Below, piece after piece: positions 9,408 to 17,714 of a stretch of 64,000 bases of DNA. The notes beneath the pieces are model-generated. The model did not search any database and was not told the origin of the DNA. It saw only the letters and a program-made list of their open reading frames with translations. This DNA is from JANQPX01 sp050633905 (GTDB taxonomy: Bacteria; Pseudomonadota; Alphaproteobacteria; Geminicoccales; Geminicoccaceae): NCBI GenBank assembly GCA_050633905.1, contig JBOEHJ010000072.1, positions 1 through 64,000 on the forward strand, given 5' to 3'. Position 1 is the first letter of the stretch; the number at the start of each line of letters is the position of its first letter. Position numbers and translations under genes: made by a program.

Positions 9408-10502
9408 CTAGGGCAGACTGCGCGCGAGGATGGGGCCTAGCCGGTTGGCGACGGCGACCGGGAGAATTTGCCAGGTGCGCACGGCTGCGCGGAATTTCGG
9501 ATTATCGGAACTGACATCGGGAACATCGCCGCTGCCCTCGGCGTAGTACCAATGCAGCGTTGTTGGCTTGGCTCCCCATTGCGCCTTGAAATGATAGATC
9601 GGGCTATCCGGCGTGCAGCGGCCGAAATCGAAAGTTCGATAACCCTGATCAAGCGCGCTGCGCATTGCTTCCCAATAGAGCAGCATATTAACAGAAAGCC
9701 CGTAGAAACAGCGAAGCGATGAGGCCCATATCATTTCGACGGACGTGCCGGCACCGATCATCAAGCCAGCGGCTGCGGGGTGATCATCCATCCAGACGAT
9801 CACCAGCCAGACTCGTTCCTTGAAGCCTTCGACCGTTTCCTTAAACAGCAGTTGTGGATAAACAGGCTTGCCAAGATCGCGCATGTTCTCCGAGAAGACT
9901 TTGTAAAACGCATCGAGATCTCTGTTGACGACATTCGAACCGTTGATGACCTGGGTCTTGGCACCGGCTTTGCTAGGGCGCCGGACCTGGATCCTGAGTT
10001 TGCCATTGAACGTCTTGAACAGTGCACCGGCATCGTCGCCGAGCGGCAGGCGCATGGCGACTTTGTGCTGACGACAGGTCAGCGTTTTAGCTTCATCGCC
10101 ACCCAAGGGATCGCGCTGACGAAGTTCGCTGTAGCGATAACCGCCATGGCGGACGATGTCGTCAACCTTCGCCAGGAGTGCTGCGGTGCTTGCGCGGTCG
10201 CTGGCGACCAGGCCGCCGCCGTTTAAGAAGGGGACTGAGACGAGGGAACGGCCAAAGAGGCGGCTTTTCACATCGAAAAGCGGCAGGAGGCCGGTCACAG
10301 TCTCACCTCGCCTGGCGATGAGATAGAGGGGGCGATGGTGAAGCGCGCGGTGAATAATGCCCCGCCAGGCGAAGTCGTGAAAATGGCCATCCAAATCTGA
10401 CCGTCCGACATAATCATCCCAGGTCCCGGCATCGTAATCCGTCGCAACAGTAATCTGAACCTCGCCGTCATGGCCGGGTTCTACAGTCATCCCTTCGCCC
10501 AT
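9408..10502 (-). CDS. FemAB-like protein of XrtA/PEP-CTERM loci
   Basis: GNAT/FemAB-fold protein, 364 residues, resembling the FemAB family proteins found in exosortase-A (XrtA) exopolysaccharide clusters. These proteins probably transfer an acyl or aminoacyl group. The core shows RPLYLIARRGETVTGLLPL near residue 57 and YRTFDFGRCTPDS near 291, with KAQWGA after it; both are typical of the family. It overlaps the end of the upstream glycosyltransferase gene, so it is translated in the same operon. An alternative start is the ATG at 10490, which would give a 4-base overlap. The role in this organism is inferred from family and neighbours. Confidence 0.8.
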   Translation of the reverse strand: MGEGMTVEPGHDGEVQITVATDYDAGTWDDYVGRSDLDGHFHDFAWRGIIHRALHHRPLYLIARRGETVTGLLPLFDVKSRLFGRSLVSVPFLNGGGLVASDRASTAALLAKVDDIVRHGGYRYSELRQRDPLGGDEAKTLTCRQHKVAMRLPLGDDAGALFKTFNGKLRIQVRRPSKAGAKTQVINGSNVVNRDLDAFYKVFSENMRDLGKPVYPQLLFKETVEGFKERVWLVIVWMDDHPAAAGLMIGAGTSVEMIWASSLRCFYGLSVNMLLYWEAMRSALDQGYRTFDFGRCTPDSPIYHFKAQWGAKPTTLHWYYAEGSGDVPDVSSDNPKFRAAVRTWQILPVAVANRLGPILARSLP

Positions 10503-11350
10503 TCATGATCGGCCTGCCGCGGATTTGCGCGCGCTGTCATGCCATCGCTCCGAGCCTCGCGGATTTCTCGATAAATGGCATTCGCGCTCCAGAAATAGCC
10601 ATGTTTTCGAAAGACATAGGCAAGACCGACGAGATGCCGCCATGTGAAAAGAAAGCCCTTCAGCGAGCGCGAACGCTCCTTGGCATCATGGATCACATCG
10701 AGATCCGGTTGGTAGTAAACTTGCTGTCCGGCGCGCCAGATGCGCAGGCAAAAATCCACGTCTTCTGGCGCGTAGAAGATCCGCTCATCGAGAAAACCGA
10801 CTATTTGCAGCAGATCCCGACGCATCAGCCAAAACGCCGAAATGGCATAATCGACGGCATGAGCATGGCATGATCGCGCCGTTTTTTGCTCCAGTTCACG
10901 CAAGCGGAAGAAACGTTCGATCTTGCGCCATACCGTTGGGAAATTATCGGTCGACATCTGCGCTTCGCCCGATGGGAAAACCAAACGGGGGGCGATCAGA
11001 CCGATCGAAGGATCAATGGCTAAGGCCCCGATCAGGCTCTGCAGCACCGGTCGTTTGAAATCGATGTCACTGTCGATGACCAGAATGTAGTCGCCGCGTG
11101 CACGGGCGAAGGCCAAGTTGCGAGAAGTCGTGGTCCCGTGATTGCTCGGCAGATCGATGGTTTCCACCAAATCCGGAAAGGCTGCGGCCAGGCGGTTCAT
11201 CAAGGCCTTGCTGCCATCGGTGGACCCATTATCGACGATCAGGATCTGATCGCGTTCGGGCTGCAGATTTTCGACAACGATGAGGGACGTCACGCAACGC
11301 TCAAGATCATCCTTCGCGTTGAAGCTCAAGATGATGGCTGAAATCGACAT
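10487..11350 (-). CDS. family 2 glycosyltransferase
   Basis: GT-A fold glycosyltransferase, 287 residues, which adds a sugar from a nucleotide-sugar donor to a polysaccharide or lipid-linked acceptor. The N-terminus has the GT2 pattern (SAIILSFNAKDDLERCV), the donor-binding VDNGSTDGS near residue 42 and the metal-binding VIDSDIDF near residue 93. A C-terminal FYAPEDVDFCLRIW motif is typical of rhamnosyl- or galactofuranosyl-type GT2 enzymes. It lies eight bases after the GT4 gene and overlaps the FemAB-like gene, in one minus-strand operon. Confidence 0.85.
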   Translation of the reverse strand: MSISAIILSFNAKDDLERCVTSLIVVENLQPERDQILIVDNGSTDGSKALMNRLAAAFPDLVETIDLPSNHGTTTSRNLAFARARGDYILVIDSDIDFKRPVLQSLIGALAIDPSIGLIAPRLVFPSGEAQMSTDNFPTVWRKIERFFRLRELEQKTARSCHAHAVDYAISAFWLMRRDLLQIVGFLDERIFYAPEDVDFCLRIWRAGQQVYYQPDLDVIHDAKERSRSLKGFLFTWRHLVGLAYVFRKHGYFWSANAIYREIREARSDGMTARANPRQADHEWAKG

Positions 11351-11357
11351 GGCACAC

Positions 11358-12497
11358 CTAAGCTGGCAACAGGCTGGAGAAGAGATCGATATATTGGTTC
11401 AACATGACCTCGCGATCGAAATGCCGTCGGGCGTGGTCCCGATTGAGCTTGCCGAGGGAGCATCGAAGGTCAGGGCGCTCGATCAGGCAGGTCAGTTGCA
11501 TGGCGAGTGCTTGCGTATCGCTTGGCTTGGCGACGAACGCTTGGTTCTCCTTGGGCAGCATCGCTTTCACATCGCCGACATCGGTTGCGAGCACTGGCAG
11601 TCCTGCGGCCATAGCCTCGATCAGGCAATACGGCATCTGCTCGGTATCCGAGGTCAGCGCGAAGATATCGAATTGTTCGAGAAATTGTTCAGGCGCTCGC
11701 TGCTGACCGACGAACTGGGTATCACCGTCGATGCCGAGATCTCTCGAGAGCGCTTCGAGGTTTTGACGCTCGGGGCCATCGCCGACGATCACCAAGCGGG
11801 CAGGCTGAGTCTCCCTCACTATCGCGAACAATCGAAGTAGCCGCCCGACATTCTTTTCCTGCCTAAGCGTGCCGATCGAACCGATCAGGATGTCGCCTTC
11901 ATCCCGGCGGAGCCTGGGCTGCGTGCTCTCTGTTGAACCGGCGAAGCGGTGACAATCGATGCCGTTTGGGATGTAGCGAAGGCGCCCCGCGCGAAAACGC
12001 CAACGTTGTCGGGCGAGGCTAAGCAACGTTTTGGATGGGACTACGATCTTACTCTTCCCGGACAGGGCTAAACGCCTTGCCCAGATTCTTCTGGACAATT
12101 GCCGGCCAGGTGTTTCTTCCGGCCCGAAGCCGTCTTCAAAATGAACATGAGGGCAAAGAGGGGCGATCCGATTGGCGAGTGCTGCTTCGATCGCTCCCCA
12201 ATTATAGGTTATCAAGATCTCGGGGCGATGATTTGCGACGAGGTTGCGAAAAAGTCGAAGGTTATCAAGATCCGGCCGGCTTGATCGGCGGCAGCCGAGA
12301 CTGACCAGGCGATGACGAACCTTTTGCTCCAAGCCCTCGGCCGCCGCGAAGTCCCGATCCAACGCCACGATGATATGACGCTTGTCAGCGAGAATGGTAT
12401 TGGCGAGATCGACGGTTCGTCGTTGAGCACCACCGATGCCGAAGCTCGGAAAAATGTGCAGGATTGAGGCGGGCGGTGATGCCTGTTGTTCGGTCAT
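11358..12497 (-). CDS. family 4 glycosyltransferase
   Basis: GT-B fold glycosyltransferase of 379 residues. The N-terminal half contains the glycine-rich loop FPSFGIGGAQRRTVDLA near residue 17. The C-terminal half has IGSIGTLRQEKNVGRLL and the nucleotide-sugar EX7E region SDTEQMPYCLIEAMAAGLP near residue 300. It resembles the glycosyltransferases of XrtA/PEP-CTERM exopolysaccharide clusters. Start and stop are separated by only a few bases from the genes on both sides, so it is part of the same operon. The sugar and linkage are unknown. Confidence 0.83.
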   Translation of the reverse strand: MTEQQASPPASILHIFPSFGIGGAQRRTVDLANTILADKRHIIVALDRDFAAAEGLEQKVRHRLVSLGCRRSSRPDLDNLRLFRNLVANHRPEILITYNWGAIEAALANRIAPLCPHVHFEDGFGPEETPGRQLSRRIWARRLALSGKSKIVVPSKTLLSLARQRWRFRAGRLRYIPNGIDCHRFAGSTESTQPRLRRDEGDILIGSIGTLRQEKNVGRLLRLFAIVRETQPARLVIVGDGPERQNLEALSRDLGIDGDTQFVGQQRAPEQFLEQFDIFALTSDTEQMPYCLIEAMAAGLPVLATDVGDVKAMLPKENQAFVAKPSDTQALAMQLTCLIERPDLRCSLGKLNRDHARRHFDREVMLNQYIDLFSSLLPA

Positions 12498-12499
12498 CC

Positions 12500-14392
12500 C
12501 TAAGGCCTCGTCTGCTGACAGGTTTGAGGACCATTGGTCAAAAAGGCATCCAAGACTAGAACGAACCAGAGGTCCGGGCTGCGATCGGCCATCCTGGCGC
12601 TATGCTCTTCCATGTTGGTTGCCACCACATCCGCATCGACATAGTCGAAAATCGGGTTGCCTGGGTCATTGATCAACGCTCTCAGCCGCACCTGCAAAGG
12701 ACCGTTCAGCCAGGCATCGAGTGGCAGATGAATACCTTGCTTTGGACGATCGAGGGTGTGGTCCGGGATACGCCCGCGCAGCGCTTCCCTGAATAATTGC
12801 TTGCCCTTGCCGCCTTGCAGTTTCGCCCGTTCAGGCAGGCGTGCGGCATAACAGACGAAGTCGGTATCGAGCAACGGAACTCGCACCTCCAGGCTATGGG
12901 CCATGGACATGCGATCGACCTTCAGGAGAATGTCGTCTGGAAGCCAAGTGCGAAAATCCATCGCTAGCACGCGCGAAAGCGGATCGAGATCTTGCAGTTT
13001 CTGCGCGTGGCGCGAGAAGCTTTCGCGCAGTGGTTCGTCGGTTGTGTTGTCGGCGCGCAAGAGGGATCTTGCCCGATCTTCGGGAATGCGGGCCATGGAA
13101 TGGATATAGGCATCCAGCCAATCGCCGCCGACATTCTGCAGCAAAGTGCCGGCACGAAGCGGCTGCGGTATTTTTGGCGATCTGGGCCAGACGCGCCCGA
13201 TCGGTCCGATCACATGCCGCCCGAGAGGCTCGGGCACGAATTGACGAATTTGATCTTCGAGAACATCAAAGCGCGTTCGGCGGTAACCGGCGAAATTTTC
13301 ATCCCCGCCATCCCCGGAAAGCGCCACCGTCACATGGCGCTTTGCTGCTTCCGAGACCAGCCAGGTTGGGGCCGCCGAGTTGTCGCCGAAGGGCTGATCG
13401 AGATGCCAGGCCAGGCGTGGGAGCAAGTCGGTGATGGTCGGTTTCGCTACTTCCTCATGGAGATGGACCTGACTGAGACCATCGGCGACGATCCGTGCAT
13501 CGCTGCGCTCATCCATGCCCGGCGCTTGGATGCCGACCGTGATGGCATCTATTGCGCCATCATTGACCTCCGTCATCGCCTTGACCACTGCGGAGGAATC
13601 GACACCGCCTGAAAGAAACGCGCCAAGGGGGACTTCGCTCATCAAATGCCGTCCGACGGCGCGTCGAAACAGATGCCAGAGCTCTTCGGAGTCCGCGGGC
13701 TCAGCGCCCGGTGTGAAGATCAGTTCGTGATGAGGCTCGATCGACAGAAGGCCTTGGCGCCAAGTTGCCACATGGCCGGGGGGCAGGCAGAGAACGCGTT
13801 CGAAAATTGTTTCAGGTGCCAGTGTGAAGCCGAGCGTTGCGCTTTGCAGCATGCCACGGCGCGAAAGGTCCCAGGGGCCGGGCAAGGCGCCGACGATCGC
13901 CTTGATTTCCGAACCGAAAACCAGACCATCCGGTGTCTCTGAATGATAAAGGGGCTTGATGCCGAAGGGGTCACGGGCGAGATGTAGGATTTTCTCGCGC
14001 CTATCGTAAAGGGCGAAAGCGTACATCCCTCGAAGACGCTTCAGCATGCCCATCAGGCCAAAAGCGAGATAGCCGTGGACAATAACTTCGCCGTCGCTTT
14101 CGGTCTTGGGCTTAGCCCCTCTGGCTTCAAGGTCGGCTCTGAGTTCTCGATGGTTGTAGATCTCGCCATTGAAGATCAGTGACACGGTTCGATCAAAATC
14201 TTCGAGTGGGTTGTCGCCGCCATCGACGTCGATGATCGCGAGCCGCCGATGACCAAGGCCAAACCCTTGGTCGAGCATAAAGTTTTCAGCATCCGGTCCG
14301 CGATGGGCAAGCAACGAGGTCATGCGTTGCAGCGTCGAGGCGTCAAAGGACGGTCTATTCGGTTTGGGCGCGAAGCCGGCGATACCGCACAT
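12500..14392 (-). CDS. asparagine synthase-like amidotransferase of XrtA loci
   Basis: Class II glutamine amidotransferase fused to an asparagine-synthase domain, 630 residues. Cys2 after the initiator Met (MCGIAGF) is the glutaminase nucleophile, followed by LLAHRGPD and GHRRLAIID. The PP-loop SGGVDSSAVV near residue 257 binds ATP in the synthetase half, and LSGDGGDENFAGYRR is conserved. The N-terminus and length fit the amidotransferases of exosortase-A exopolysaccharide clusters rather than housekeeping AsnB. It probably amidates a sugar acid or peptide component of the polymer (inference). Two bases separate it from the glycosyltransferase downstream. Confidence 0.85.
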   Translation of the reverse strand: MCGIAGFAPKPNRPSFDASTLQRMTSLLAHRGPDAENFMLDQGFGLGHRRLAIIDVDGGDNPLEDFDRTVSLIFNGEIYNHRELRADLEARGAKPKTESDGEVIVHGYLAFGLMGMLKRLRGMYAFALYDRREKILHLARDPFGIKPLYHSETPDGLVFGSEIKAIVGALPGPWDLSRRGMLQSATLGFTLAPETIFERVLCLPPGHVATWRQGLLSIEPHHELIFTPGAEPADSEELWHLFRRAVGRHLMSEVPLGAFLSGGVDSSAVVKAMTEVNDGAIDAITVGIQAPGMDERSDARIVADGLSQVHLHEEVAKPTITDLLPRLAWHLDQPFGDNSAAPTWLVSEAAKRHVTVALSGDGGDENFAGYRRTRFDVLEDQIRQFVPEPLGRHVIGPIGRVWPRSPKIPQPLRAGTLLQNVGGDWLDAYIHSMARIPEDRARSLLRADNTTDEPLRESFSRHAQKLQDLDPLSRVLAMDFRTWLPDDILLKVDRMSMAHSLEVRVPLLDTDFVCYAARLPERAKLQGGKGKQLFREALRGRIPDHTLDRPKQGIHLPLDAWLNGPLQVRLRALINDPGNPIFDYVDADVVATNMEEHSARMADRSPDLWFVLVLDAFLTNGPQTCQQTRP

Positions 14393-14472
14393 GATGACAA
14401 CCCCTGTTGGTGACGAACCGTTGCTTGCGTTGGGCGTGCCGGCTGGGCACTTGGCCGGGCCGGCAACACCTC

Positions 14473-14685
14473 TTAGGAGCTTATCGATGTCTCCAGCAAT
14501 TCCAGTGCCTCGTCCTGTTCAATGAAGGGCTGCGGCCAACCCTTGAATTCGATCAGCATTTCCCGCGCGGCAACGGCATAGGAGGGAGAGGCTTGATCGA
14601 AGGCCAGCCAGCCGAGAAGGGCGAAGGTGGAAATACTCGATGCGAAAGACGCGCAGTGCAGCTTGATCATGGACTTACGTCTCAT
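14473..14685 (-). CDS. small protein with one hydrophobic segment, unknown
   Basis: 70-residue ORF between the amidotransferase and prsR on the same strand. Residues 8-26 are hydrophobic (ASFASSISTFALLGWLA), which could be a signal anchor; the rest is polar and acidic. I recognise no family. The ribosome site is doubtful: AAAAGG abuts the first ATG, and a second ATG five codons later is possible. It is included because it fills the gap in the operon and has a plausible membrane-anchor pattern. Confidence 0.4.
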   Translation of the reverse strand: MRRKSMIKLHCASFASSISTFALLGWLAFDQASPSYAVAAREMLIEFKGWPQPFIEQDEALELLETSISS

Positions 14686-14750
14686 CCTTTTACGGTTGTT
14701 CGATCCGTATGTCCGTGCGATGGCACGAAAGCAGTTCGGATAGAAGAAAC

Positions 14751-16142
14751 TCAGGCATCGGCCGCCGCATCCGGCTGAAGGCTTTCATGGCGCCGAAGCA
14801 GCGAATAGAGGGTCGGCCGGCTGATCCCGAGCAGTTTGGCCGCGCTGGAAAGGTTGCCGGCGGCGCGCTTGACAGCCGCATCAACAGCCTGTTTTTCTGC
14901 CTGATCGCGGGCCTCTCTAAGGGAGATTAATTCGCCGGCGAACGTCATTCTCGCGCCGGCTGTCGCCTTGGTAGGCGTGATATTGAGATCGAGATCCTTT
15001 GCCGTCACGATGGCGTCATCCGCCAGGATCACGGCGCGCTGCAGCGTATTGGCGAGTTCGCGAACATTGCCCGGCCAGTGATGGCTCAACAATGTCTGTT
15101 TGGCGTCGCGTCCAAGACGCACTGCCGGGCGCCGATGCTCGGCGGCGAATTGATCGATGAAGTGCTGGGCCAGAACCAGAATGTCGTCACCACGTTCGGC
15201 AAGCCGCGGGATTTTAACGGTCAGTCCTGCCAGGCGATGGAGCAGATCCTGGCGAAACGCACCCTTCTCGATCTGCTCGAGCAATGGTTGATGGGTTGCC
15301 GATACGATGCGTACATCGACGTCAATTGGCGTTCTGCCGCCCAGGCGCTCGACCTGCCGTTCATCGAGAAAGCGCAGGAGTTTTGCCTGAAGGTCAAAAG
15401 GAAGATCGCCGATCTCATCGAGAAAGAGCGTGCCCCGATGCGCCGCCTCTATCTTCCCCTTGACCGGTCGGTTGGCGCTGGTGAACGCGCCTTTCTCATA
15501 GCCGAAGAGCTCGCTCTCCAGAAGCGTGTCCGGGATCGCGGCGCAATTGATGGCGACAAAGGGCTGCTGGACGCGGGGGCTGCCTTCGTGGATGGCACGG
15601 GCCAGAAGTTCCTTGCCGGTACCGCTTTCGCCCAGCACCAGCACGTTGACCGATGTCGGCGCGATGTGCTCAATCATCTGGCAAACCGCGAGCATGCCCT
15701 GATCATTGGTGATGATGCCGGGCAAAGCCGGGTTGGTCTTGGTCCTCAAGCGCTGATTTTCAGCCTCAAGTGCTGCGACGCGAAAAGCTCGCTGCACGGT
15801 GAGGGTGAATGCTTCGGCATCGATCGGTTTTTCATAGTAATCCCAGGCTCCCTTCGTCACTGCTTCGAGCGCATCGCTGCGGTCATCATTACCCGACACG
15901 ACGATGATCTTCGTCGACGGCGCCAAGGCAAGGATGGAAGCGAGAAGGTCGAGGCCGACGCTTGATCCATCAGCGTCGGGCGGTAGCCCCAGATCAAGGG
16001 ACACGACCTTGGGTCTATGATCGCGAAACAGATCTATCGCCGTTGTAGGAGCGGAGGCGATAACCACGTCGTACTCGGCGAAGGAACAGGTCAGTTGGCT
16101 GAGAATGCCGGGATCGTCATCGACGATCAAAAGCTTATCCAT
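14751..16142 (-). CDS. prsR: PrsR: sigma-54-dependent response regulator
   Basis: NtrC-type response regulator, 463 residues, like PrsR of exosortase-A loci, which activates sigma-54 promoters of PEP-CTERM and exopolysaccharide genes. The receiver domain covers residues 1-120 with phospho-acceptor Asp50 in VVSLDLGLP. The AAA+ domain has Walker A GESGTGKELLARAIH. A Fis-type helix-turn-helix closes the protein (AAKLLGISRPTLYSLLRR). The ATG at 16142 has GGAG 8 bases upstream and is preferred over an earlier in-frame codon at 16175. The sigma-54 contact loop reads GAFTSA instead of GAFTGA. Its partner kinase gene just upstream is broken. Confidence 0.87.
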   Translation of the reverse strand: MDKLLIVDDDPGILSQLTCSFAEYDVVIASAPTTAIDLFRDHRPKVVSLDLGLPPDADGSSVGLDLLASILALAPSTKIIVVSGNDDRSDALEAVTKGAWDYYEKPIDAEAFTLTVQRAFRVAALEAENQRLRTKTNPALPGIITNDQGMLAVCQMIEHIAPTSVNVLVLGESGTGKELLARAIHEGSPRVQQPFVAINCAAIPDTLLESELFGYEKGAFTSANRPVKGKIEAAHRGTLFLDEIGDLPFDLQAKLLRFLDERQVERLGGRTPIDVDVRIVSATHQPLLEQIEKGAFRQDLLHRLAGLTVKIPRLAERGDDILVLAQHFIDQFAAEHRRPAVRLGRDAKQTLLSHHWPGNVRELANTLQRAVILADDAIVTAKDLDLNITPTKATAGARMTFAGELISLREARDQAEKQAVDAAVKRAAGNLSSAAKLLGISRPTLYSLLRRHESLQPDAAADA

Positions 16143-16181
16143 CCTCGGAACTCCAGGCATCCTGCAGAAGACCATCCTCGC

Positions 16182-17136
16182 TCATGCCACCTGCTCCCCG
16201 ATGGGTTCAATGGGATGGCCGTCGCTGCTCTTGTCGGTGATGTGATCAAGCAGTGTGCCAAGATTGACAGCCACCGGTGGCACGGTATGAGCACCTGCCC
16301 GGACGCGGTGCATCAGCAGGGGTAATTTTTCCACGGCATCGCCGATGGTCGAAAAGCTGTCGTTGACAAAAGCCGGATTATGGACGTGATGTTTCGTCTG
16401 CTGCAGAATGAGCAAAAGCTGGCTGATCAGGTTTTTCAGATCATGGGCGACGAAGGTCACATACTTCGACATGAGACCGAAATGTTCAGCCTTGGCGACC
16501 TGCCTTGCGAGTTCCTCGACGGTGCTAGCCATGCTGCCCGCCAGCCGAAGCCATTCGCGCCGGTAGTTGTAGGCGAATGTAAAAAAGATTGCGCTCGATA
16601 AACCGCTTGCCGCCGTGAAGAAGGGAGGTTGATGACAGCACCATCAGGAGAACCACGGCCGTGCCAACAAGAACGGTCAGTTGGAGTGTGGGACCCCATG
16701 ACCAGCAGAGACCACCTATGAAATAGACAATCCCAGCAACGGCCAGGATGCAGACATCCGGAGCAAGCAACGCCATCGTGCTGACCAGAAGGCCACGGGA
16801 TACCGGCAGGCTGATGATGATGATGATATCGTTGAGTCGTCTGTCACTGGCCAGGATCAATGGCATCGTGAGGGTGACGATGATCGGATGAGCACTTTGG
16901 ATGGTTTCGTCGATCCGCAGAAACAACAGCGCTTCGGTATAGAAAAAGAGGCCGTAGGCAGTCTGGTGGTTATTGTCGGCATGAACGGGCCAGAAGCCGG
17001 CGAGCGCCCAGAACAACGTCGCCATGATCAAGGCTACAATCGCCCAATAACGGCTGATCCAACCTATGCAAAGCAGTGCGAACAAGCCGAGAAAGGCAAC
17101 GCTTCCAATGCCAAAGCTCCCGACGCCGACTGTCAA
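16182..17136 (-). pseudogene. prsK: PrsK-type sensor histidine kinase, frameshifted and truncated
   Basis: Remnant of the membrane sensor kinase that pairs with PrsR. The first part (17136 to about 16580) encodes at least five hydrophobic segments and ends in the conserved RFIERNLF stretch. Removing one A from the A6 run at 16581-16586 joins it to the downstream frame, giving RNLFTFAYNYRREWLRLAGS. The H-box follows as FVAHDLKNLISQLLLILQ. The gene then stops six bases before the PrsR frame. Known PrsK proteins are roughly 680 residues with a GAF domain before the H-box and an ATPase domain after it; both are missing here. One indel could be a sequencing error, but the domain losses are not. 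Confidence 0.75.
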
Positions 17137-17260
17137 TACACGCCATCCATCAGGTTATGAATTGGACAACAACGCCTTCGGAAGAAGCAATCTAAAGTCG
17201 ATATTCATGAATTTTTATACAACCTTAAATAGTATTTGTCAATCCTGAGAGAGGTGCAAA

Positions 17261-17589
17261 ATGCAGAGGCTCAGCGATGGCCGCCTCGATCTCGCGGCCA
17301 TCGACGATGAGGACAGCCGAACAACCACGACGGGCTCGGCCATTCTCAGCAATCGCCTGAAGCTCGGCAACCGAACCGACTTGTCGTCGTCCCTCTCCTA
17401 TCGTGTGAGCGAGGTCTCGGATCTCAATCGGACCGATCATGACCTTGCGGCTGGATTGGGCTATGCCAAGCGATTGACGGAGCATCTCTTTCCAACGTCG
17501 ACTACCGCTTCAGCCGGTGCAACTTCGATGACGATACTGCTAACTTCTATCGAAACCTGATCTCACTCGGCCTGTCAGTAACCGACTAG
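17261..17589 (+). pseudogene. C-terminal fragment of a PEP-CTERM-associated outer-membrane barrel
   Basis: The frame from 17261 reads alternating beta-strand sequence (NRTDLSSSLSYRVSEVSD, then DHDLAAGLGYAKRLTEHLF). After 17491 the barrel continues in the next frame (NVDYRFSRCNFDDD, then YRNLISLGLSVTD) to a TAG at 17587. One base appears lost in a short T-run. This pattern resembles the C-terminal strands of the outer-membrane proteins encoded in exosortase-A loci. Full-length members are several hundred residues, so the N-terminal part is gone. An in-frame TGA at 17246 blocks extension upstream. The family call rests on strand pattern and location only. Confidence 0.55.
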
Positions 17590-17714
17590 TGGCATGGTCG
17601 CTTGAGTTGGTTTCGGCTGATATCGCCAAGGCCAGCGGTATGCGGCCAAGTTTTCGAGATCGGTGTGGAGATGGTCTTCTATAAGCCGGCCATGAGGCTC
17701 TGGGGCGATCGCTT

